From: Podospora bellae-mahoneyi
Lineage: Eukaryota; Ascomycota; Sordariomycetes; Sordariales; Podosporaceae
Assembly: GCF_035222275.1 (NCBI RefSeq)
Contig: NC_085882.1
Location: 2,425,501-2,489,500, forward strand
Length of the DNA stretch: 64,000 nucleotides
Direction: 5' to 3'
In this document: piece by piece, positions 56,470-64,000 of the stretch
Layout: the number at the start of each line of letters is the position of its first letter
How positions within the stretch are numbered: the first letter of the stretch is position 1
The notes under the pieces: generated by a model
What the model was told of the DNA's origin: nothing
Seen by the model: only the letters and a program-made list of their open reading frames with translations
The model's database searches: none
Translations under genes and position numbers: made by a program

Positions 56470-57575
56470 GTTGCGTTATAATGTTGTTGTGCTTTGAGGC
56501 AGATGGAGATGGCCACCGGGAAGGTTGGCTGACTTGGGAGTTCGATGCACGTGGAAGGGGGTAACAGTGGCGGGCGTTGTCAGGTACCACTACGACCAAA
56601 AAACAAGCTTTGGATTAAGCATAGACGCCTCTTTCCATCAAGGTAGCTACCCAGGGAGTTGTGGGTGGCGCCGTTGAGACAGCAAAATACGTGTCGTCGC
56701 GCTGACACGAGATGGTGGAGGGAGCTGCTGGTTTGGGAGTCACGGCGACGGCGGATAGCTCCAAAAGCTGGGCGTCGGCTCGCCAATTTCACTCAGGCGA
56801 CAGGTAAAGTGGAACAATTGTAAAAGGGAGGCGCGAGGTCAGGGGTGGTGGTGGTGGTGAAAAACAAGACCTGAAGCAAACGGAGATTATAGAGAGCAAC
56901 TGGAAGGGATTGGTGGAAGCACTCGGCCCAGGTCAGTTGAGAGGCCGAAAGGGGGGAAAGAAGGGAAAGAGAACAGAAGCCCGGGAAGAAATCTCGGGAT
57001 GGGAAGAGTACGACTTGGTTTCGCAGCGGCAACTCCCCCAACCCATGCCAAGCCCTGCCCAGAGAAGCGAGTGGAGGGATGGCCCTTTGGCTGTTCCGCT
57101 CATGTCTTGCAGCACGAGGGTGGGCAAGTCGCGCCAGGTTCCCGACAGGTCCCTGGTACCAGCATGCCGAAGCTGTGCTGTGGGAGCCTCTACCCGCCAC
57201 TTGAAAATTTAGTGCCGCATCGCTAAACAGACCAAGGACCACGCCGAAACAGGCATCACTTGTCATCTCTCCAGTTCCAGTTTGGATTTTCCAGGTTTGC
57301 TCCGATTCCATTCCATCTCTTTTTCTTGTCATCGAGGCCCTGGGACGCGGACCAAATGACGAACCACGATAGGTCCAGCTGCGCGATATCGGGAAATAAT
57401 TTAACAATGGCGACAAACAATCGGCTGTTCTTTGTTGGATGAAACGGATCACTGAGCGACACAAGATGACAGAACAAGATGGCATTTGGGTCGATGATTT
57501 CATGCACGACGCGTGGGCTCGGTCCCGCCGCTCCAAGGCATCACCAGGTAACGAGCGTTTCATCCCATATTTTCC

Positions 57576-57577
<2 letters not shown>

Positions 57578-57631
<54 letters not shown>
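57578..57631. repeat. (GT)27 microsatellite
   Basis: Fifty-four nt of uninterrupted GT, the longest dinucleotide tract in the window, about 1.1 kb upstream of the SSN6 start. Confidence 0.95.
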
Positions 57632-57632
<1 letters not shown>

Positions 57633-58233
57633 TCGGTGGCGGTGCCTGTCCAAACAAGTTCTCGTAGGATGTGTGCTGTGTGGTTCCTCAGCCTGACGGC
57701 GGCTGATGTGCTTCCCCAGGGCCGCATCCCAAGGGTTCGAGCTGGTACCGGGTACTTGTTCGGTACGTTGGTGGCCGAACACCAACCTCTCCTCCAGGGG
57801 AGGGCGTTTCCGGAGGAAGCAGCTACGCCATTTCGTTTTGAAGAGTGGATACCGCAGAACTGTGGCGACGGTGCAACGAGCCGGCCGGCCCTCCACCATG
57901 CGTCCCGCCCGCATCTCAGCAACCAGACAGGCAGGGGGGCCCACACCCACTCTCCCGTGCCCACTGTCCACCACCAGTCCACCACAAACCACAGCCAGCC
58001 AGCCAGCCAAGAGCAAGCGGCAACCAGCGAGCCACCAGCCAGCCCGTCACCAACGATGCGACGCAGAACCCTATCGCCCCAAATGAGCTGGTCCGCCGTA
58101 ATTGGAGTTCGATAAATCATCGGAAAATAACTGCGCCTGCCATGCACCGTGACTGCGAGCCTGTTTCTCGCTTGTACAGGACGGGAGCAATCTCGAGCCG
58201 TCAGCTCTTATTATCCCCTCCTCTTGGGGAACA

Positions 58234-58298
58234 CGATCATGCTGTCATTCTCGCCTCGGTACCTATGCAGCCACACAGTGATAAAGACAGCATGATCG
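58234..58298. repeat. Inverted repeat, 13-bp perfect arms
   Basis: CGATCATGCTGTC (58234-58246) and its exact reverse complement GACAGCATGATCG (58286-58298) enclose a 39-nt loop. GATATATAAATG follows directly. Confidence 0.8.
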
Positions 58299-61200
58299 AC
58301 GATATATAAATGATTTCCTGGTCGATGAAACGGCTGGTGAATACACCGATAGACGGAATATCTAACTCGGAGGATCTTCTGTTCACAAATGCTACCTTGA
58401 GGAGAACAGGTTGCAGTTGGCACAGCACCTACATTAGACCAAGCAGGCGGCTTGGTCCTGGATGCGATTCAGGCACTCCCAAAAGCCGGCAATAATATCA
58501 TCGTGTAAGGCATATAGACCTCGGAACTTCAACGGTGAGGCGCACCGCAAACCTGCCAGTGATGCATCCCGTAGGTGATTTTGATGGAGTTGGGAACAGC
58601 GCCCCTTGGGCGCTTTGGGATTAGAAAGTCCGGTAGACCGTTGAAATCTTAAAGTTGACATCAAAAATACCCTTGATGTAGGAATTGAGGCTCGAGTGGG
58701 GCATCAACAGGGCGTACCTTTCTTTGTAAACCTTTTCGGAGTCTTGACAACTCGCACTACCCACGCATAAACTTTCGGAGAGTCAATCTGATCTGATCTC
58801 TGCCCAGTGGTTTTTTCTTTTTTTTGGGGGGGGGGGAGCCTTCCAGAAGGAAGAAAAGACGCACATGCCCCGTCCGTGTTTCAGTGTCAGCATGACGCTG
58901 AAATCACCGTATGGTCAAACGCCATCGACGAAACCCCCAGGCACCCTGCTGAGCGGAGAGAGACATATCCAGAATTTTTGAACTCGAATCTTTGAGTACC
59001 TTTCCAACTTGTATAGAGGGAAAGCCCCGACGAAAAGCCGATCACGTCCCCCTTCTTTCTTCCAAGTTGTCCGAAGGTGGACGCATCGACCGACGGGACC
59101 CAAGAAACGGTCATCGGCAGCCCCTTGCCCCTCTCTGCCCCTCACCGGCTGCGCGCACGTTCCACGGGCAAGAATAGAAGGCAGAAGAGGGTTATGTAAG
59201 GTAAGGGCGAGAGGGTGACTCCCGTAGTGCCAGCCGCTACTGCAGTTTTAGGCAACCCGCACCATGCACATGGGTTGGGCAACATATCATTTAGGTGGCA
59301 GTTGAGATGGATGAGCTCTCAGGGTTATTTAGGTGTGTCAGGCAGGCAGGCTCGAACCTGCCACCAGCGACTCGCGGGCATCCGGCGTTCTTCCAGTCTC
59401 GATCTGGATCTGATCTGAGTTGATCGATGGGTTAATGGTGCGAGTTGGAGAGTGGACGCAGCATAAAACGACGTTTCGTTTTGATTCAGTCAACACGCTC
59501 CCTCTCCCCCATTATCCTTGTTCTCCCTACCTAACCCACCTCGTTTCAAGCTCACTCTAAAGACATAACTACAAGCAATCGTCCCGTTGATGGCATATCA
59601 GATTCCAGTTACAGGCAGTAAGAGATCTAGTTCCCCGCTACCTAAACAGATATAAGGTACGTCTGACATTGACACAGGCTGTTTCACGTCGATAAGCAAA
59701 CGGGGCAGTGCCGCATGCCAGCCATCCTTCAGCCTACATATAACAAGCAGCACCTATCCAACTGCCTGCCGTGCCTCTTTTCGAAGGGAACAGTGCCAAG
59801 CCCTCTGGGTTGGGTAATAAGCGGTCTATTCAACTGGGTCAACTTATCAGGTCCATACTTTTCTGTCTCACCAAGGCACAGCTCGGTCTCGATTGCGGCA
59901 CTGTCCGACCTCACTGGAATTATTCAACAGTGGAAAAATGATCCTAAACGAGACACCTAGGTGAAGCCTGCCCTCCAAAAGAGCAAAAGTCTGGCACACG
60001 GTGATTACACAAGAGAGCCCATAACACCAGCACGTGTTGGGACCTACCTCTTACAGGAGGACAAGAACTGACGCTGTGATCGCCAACTAGAAAGCTGCAA
60101 CATGCACGAATATGCAGGCCCGGCTCAACTCGTAGTGGCATCTTTTCGTTTGCCATATGCCCACTACTGTTGCAGAAGAGTCGAATGAGATGTGCCTCAA
60201 AAAGCAAAAACAAGAAGCAAAGATGTGGCTTATCAGCTGTTGGTGAGCCGAGAGAGAGAGTAACCCGCCGGTCCCTTGGGGTCGATCCCGACATAGCATA
60301 TTTTGGTGCTGACAGGCTGACACCCGCGACTGGACGGGGGTGGAAGCCGGTGTGAAAGGCGGCGGTTGTGCGCAAAGACTGAAGATCTCTTCTGGGATTT
60401 GAAGATGGAAGGTCCGATGTGCCCGATTTGCTGCATTCCCTGGGCTGGGGGAAGGGGGTTGGGATACTTATCTCATTACTCACCTGCCCGCTCGCTCACC
60501 GATTTCACCATCCCTCATTTACCACTTTTTCCCCCGGTTGACGCTGCTGCCGGTGAGGTTGCTCAACTCATCACACACTTTTCTGCAGTGATGGGTGGGT
60601 GTGTCTGAGGAGGGTGGGCAGACACCAGGGCAGAGACAGGGGTGTCCGAATGGATGCAACGGGGGAAATGTCTCTCTTGGAACCATCCGTGTGTGGGTCG
60701 GTGGCACCCCAGCTTTTTCCTTTTCCTCTTCTCCCTGGGCAGCGTCCCGCTTTCCATTTTCACGTCTTGCGGAGAATATTAGATAAGCGTAATATCGGGC
60801 CGGTCTCGAATTACGGGTAGTCTAAACCATTTGAAGAAATCAACTTGCTAAATGCGTGATTCTCTTTTGGCCAATTACTGTCATATCACGTGATTTGTAG
60901 GTGTACGAGTCGGCACGCGCAGCCAGATCGAGGGGGGAAAGCTCTAAAAAGAGACAAAGAAAACCGTCGAGGGCTACCCGGGGCGGCAGGCTCAAATCAT
61001 GCCGTGCTCCCTCCACAGAACGGGCGCATACATTATGATAGCGTCGTCGTCGTCGGCTTGTGGGACATGACTGTGCATCCCCCTGCTGTGCCTGTACCGT
61101 GGTAGCAATGCTGCAGCTTTTGCTTGCTTGTTCTTTCCCGTTGCGGTGGCAGACCGAGGCATTTTTCTCGGTGGTTTTGTTATTCTTTTGATTTACCATT

Positions 61201-62320
61201 TTTCGCTTATTATGCAGTGGTATTTATCTTACTCACTTTCCTTCTCCCGGTTCGAAGAAACGTCAAGGCCAACAACTGCCCTTCTCGCTCGCTTGTTGTC
61301 TCCTTTCCCCACCCCCCCCCCACCACCACGGGCGGTTCAGGCTGTGACATGACGATGGCCCGGCATTTTTATATGTATTTATTTTCCAACCTTACCGTAT
61401 CCGACCAGCCGCTGAACCTGCATTTGACCAAAGGAAAATGCAGACGCATCATGTGTCAGATGCGTTGGCCTTTTTTTCTTTCCATGCAGAGCTGCAGCTT
61501 CTGGTTACGCACCTCTCGGTTGGGTCTTGGCGCGCGTTTTTGCACCATTTCCAGAATCTGTCTCGATCAAAATCGGGGGCCCATGTTGGTTGGGCAGGGG
61601 TTTTGGGCAGGGGGGTTTTGAAATGAACCACGACCAGAAAGACGCCCCCGAGTTCCAACCCATCCAGTTTGGAAAATGAAGGAAGTTTTTGTGCTGTTGA
61701 TATCGTGGACTGAGGTAACATTTACTAGAAAGGAGGACAGATCACCCTCGTTTCATTAGTCATGCGGGCGGTGTGCATGCATTAACAACAGAAAACCCTG
61801 TGTCATCAATCCCAGCTGCCGAGACTCGGACCCCCGTTCCTAAGGTTGCCCCCCTCTCTTCCCGCAGACACGTGAAGTGGTGAGGGCCCGAATCGGCTTT
61901 TTCTGGGGTTGGGGTTAGAAGCTAGTGCAGCGTTAGCCCGGGCGTTTTTCTTTCTTACCCCTCTTGTTTTCGTTGTCTTCACTGCGTGCCAAGAGAATGC
62001 CCAGAAGGCTTGATCGTGGGTAGTCAGTTGTCAGCATTTTGGGGAAGAGGAAAGACAAGAGATAATGGGTGGGTGGTGGATGGATTATTCGTTGCTAGAG
62101 CCGACAGGTTGACAACTCATCATTCACTGCCTCCTTTTTGGTTGGGAATTTGAAGGATGGGATGGAAAACCGCCCCTTCCCCCCTGCGGTTCGTCTTGTT
62201 CCCTCTCTCACCGCTGTCGCAGCGCATGATCATGGTTGATCATGGGCTTCCAGCTCCTGCACTGGAACTCTTCGTCTGGTGTGCGTGGTGGAGTTAAAAG
62301 GTCCCTGACGTAGGTAGGTA

Positions 62321-62378
62321 CCCTACACACCGAGTAGGGTTGGGCGATCTTATCAGGTGCCAGATAAGTTATCGCCCA
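62321..62378. repeat. Two adjacent hairpins, one with paired GATA sites
   Basis: CCCTAC (62321-62326) pairs with GTAGGG (62334-62339). Directly after, TGGGCGATCTTATC (62341-62354) faces GATAAGTTATCGCCCA (62363-62378), a near-perfect palindrome with a two-base bulge and an 8-nt spacer. The arms contain CTTATC and GATAAG, cores bound by GATA factors. Confidence 0.6.
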
Positions 62379-64000
62379 TCTCATCATCAGGACGGTCGGT
62401 TGTCTATAACACCCGGTGGTGGTAAGGGGGGGGGGCCTTCTTATCGAGATATTAATGAACCTCTCCCCAGAATCTCACGAACCATCACATCACCGCCGCC
62501 AGATGTGAAGCAAGGGTTCACAACAGCAGCGTCACGAACGGGCCCCACAGAAAACCTGGCCGTGCCGCCGGGGAGAAGGGAGGTGCCCAGTAGAAGCGTG
62601 TGAGATCGAATCGTTCGGCGGAGAGCGCGGCCCATCTCAAACAAGCCAGGCCCATTTTTATTTTTTTATCTCCTTCCTACCGTCGGCATGGGCACAGTTT
62701 TTGGTTGGATGCACACACCCTTCATTTCGTTAGTGCAGTCCCACTTTTTGGGGGCGTGTGGGTGGGGGTGGGTGGATTGATTTTGACGACTTTTTGATTG
62801 GTCTTCTTTTTTCCCCGGCTTGGCTTCTGGCTTGATATGGGAGGTGTGGATTCACCTCACCTTGGGGAACTCACCGAGGTGAGAGATAAGGGGGACAGGG
62901 ACGGATGGATGTGTACGACGATGGCACTGGAACAACAACGGAGATGACGATGGTCTGGATCAAATGTGAGAGAGGTTTGGTTGCCGAAACTCGAAGATGG
63001 GATTTGGTATGTATGGAACGGTGATACAGGGCATGTGCTATGCAACGCACGGGTTTTGTTTCTCTTTACAAGAGTTTCTTTTTTGTTGCTGTTACACAGA
63101 GAGGAGATGCAGGGTGTTATATGGGGTTGGATGTTGGTTGCTCCCTTTTGTTCACCGGAAACCGCTCCCTCGATGGTTGACTGCCATGTCAGCAGCTTGA
63201 GGAGGAGGGGTTGTGTGACGGGCAAGTGGAACGGGGAAAAGGCTTGTCTTTTTGGTCCGTTGACACAGGTGACAGACAGACTGGATGTCACGAGGGTGAT
63301 GGGGTATGCGTGCTACGGTATGATATCCGAAATAGATGCCGTGTGCTGCTTAGTTTGTGGCTCGAAGATTTAGTCTCAGCGCTGTCTTTCGGTTGGTGAT
63401 TTGGTGTCTCAGTGCCACTGTCATACTGTCATACGCGGATTTTGCCTCTCTCCGGCGATGGGGCCAACCTACCCAGGTAGGTTCTGAAAGTAATGATAAT
63501 TAAGATAAATATAAGCATCTTGCCCTAGATCACTATTTCGTTAAGCCTCCTGCTGAGTGAAGATCCATCTTTAGTCCATGGACACCATTACCGCACATAT
63601 CAACACCTCAGTCCCAAGTCTAACCGACTCAGTGGACCAACAACACATGTTCTTTGCCGTCACGTCAGGATGGGTGAAACTCGCACATCAATCAATGTTC
63701 CCGAGGCGGTTCTACATTCATAGCATAGCCATGACCTGAAGCTAGAGTCTCGAAAAAAGATTCCTCAAACTTGACCAAGAAGCAGTCGAAAAGGGATCTT
63801 TACCCATGAAGTTTAGGTTGTTCTACAAGCACAAGCTCACAATCCATGGTGGAATGTGACATGTAAACCGCCTGCCATCTCCCTGCTCAACAAGGCAAAT
63901 AAAACACCATCTATAAGACGCGGCCAGCATATCAGGCCAGCACCCCCAACCCACGTTCTCCCATCTGCCCGAATCCTCACCAGCCGGACAGTTTCCTTCT

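Larger units (their letters stand above)
56470..64000. other. Gene-poor right end (7.5 kb)
   Basis: No protein gene supported. It includes the SSN6 promoter, a (GT)27 tract (57578-57631), a 13-bp inverted repeat near 58.2 kb and a GATA-containing palindrome near 62.35 kb. Open frames on both strands are short, overlapping and without motifs. The stretch may be the far-upstream region of a gene beyond the window or carry non-coding transcripts. Confidence 0.4.

Noticed and set aside
56793-58147. 407- and 195-codon minus-strand frames through the (GT)27 tract
   Set aside because: They overlap each other in different frames, contain the microsatellite as His-Thr runs, and show no domain; repeat-driven chance frames.
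59330-59375. tRNA-like B box on the minus strand (GGTTCGAGCC)
   Set aside because: The surrounding sequence forms a 6-bp hairpin with a 6-nt loop, not a T-arm, and no acceptor stem or A box fits.

Overview
The window looks like nuclear DNA of a filamentous ascomycete (Pezizomycotina, most likely Sordariales, the order of Neurospora, Podospora and Chaetomium). The signs are short introns (about 50-75 bp) with GTAAGT-type donors and CTAAC-type branch sites, a lone dispersed 5S rRNA gene of Neurospora type with its own TATA box, a tRNA-Gly, and recognisable Elp1, Ime2, Ssn6/Cyc8 (RCM-1 in Neurospora), uL3, Ypd1-type phosphotransfer and DUF3984 genes. I see no transposon, LTR element, CRISPR array or RIP-like AT-rich tract. 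The species is inferred, not shown.

Layout. 1-6.2 kb: a minus-strand tandem family of cysteine-module, single-pass membrane proteins. Two copies look intact (2.75-4.1 and 4.6-6.2 kb), one is broken (0.9-1.8 kb), and one decayed remnant runs off the left edge. 7.5-10 kb: a two-intron gene of unknown function (plus). 12.3-19.7 kb: four minus-strand genes: a Cys/His-rich protein, a coiled-coil protein, a 2H-phosphoesterase-like protein and a histidine phosphotransfer protein. 19.7-25.7 kb is gene-poor. 25.7-27.0 kb (minus) is a DUF3984 protein, divergent from ELP1 (28.0-32.2 kb, plus). A tRNA-Gly(GCC) follows ELP1, then a small secreted cysteine-rich protein (minus) with a (CAT)29 tract in its leader, a 5S rRNA gene (35.4 kb), the IME2-type kinase (39.5-42.0 kb) and an HSPA12-like Hsp70 (44.9-47.1 kb). 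The right part is all minus strand: a His-Asn-repeat protein, a MSDEDYLAF-type protein with a possible mitochondrial leader, ribosomal protein uL3 with a 13-nt first exon and a 24-nt micro-exon, and the SSN6/CYC8 co-repressor. The last 7.5 kb hold no gene I can support.

Most genes are unlinked housekeeping or regulatory functions: tRNA wobble-modification (Elp1), translation (uL3, 5S rRNA, tRNA-Gly), transcriptional co-repression (Ssn6), meiotic or developmental signalling (Ime2) and two-component signalling (HPt). The clearest local system is the tandem membrane-protein family. Its copies share exon layout and splice phase, including a 30-33 nt Ser/Thr micro-exon, and show birth-and-death decay. 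Exon joins were worked out by hand from reading frame and splice-site fit; those that close exactly in frame are given as such.
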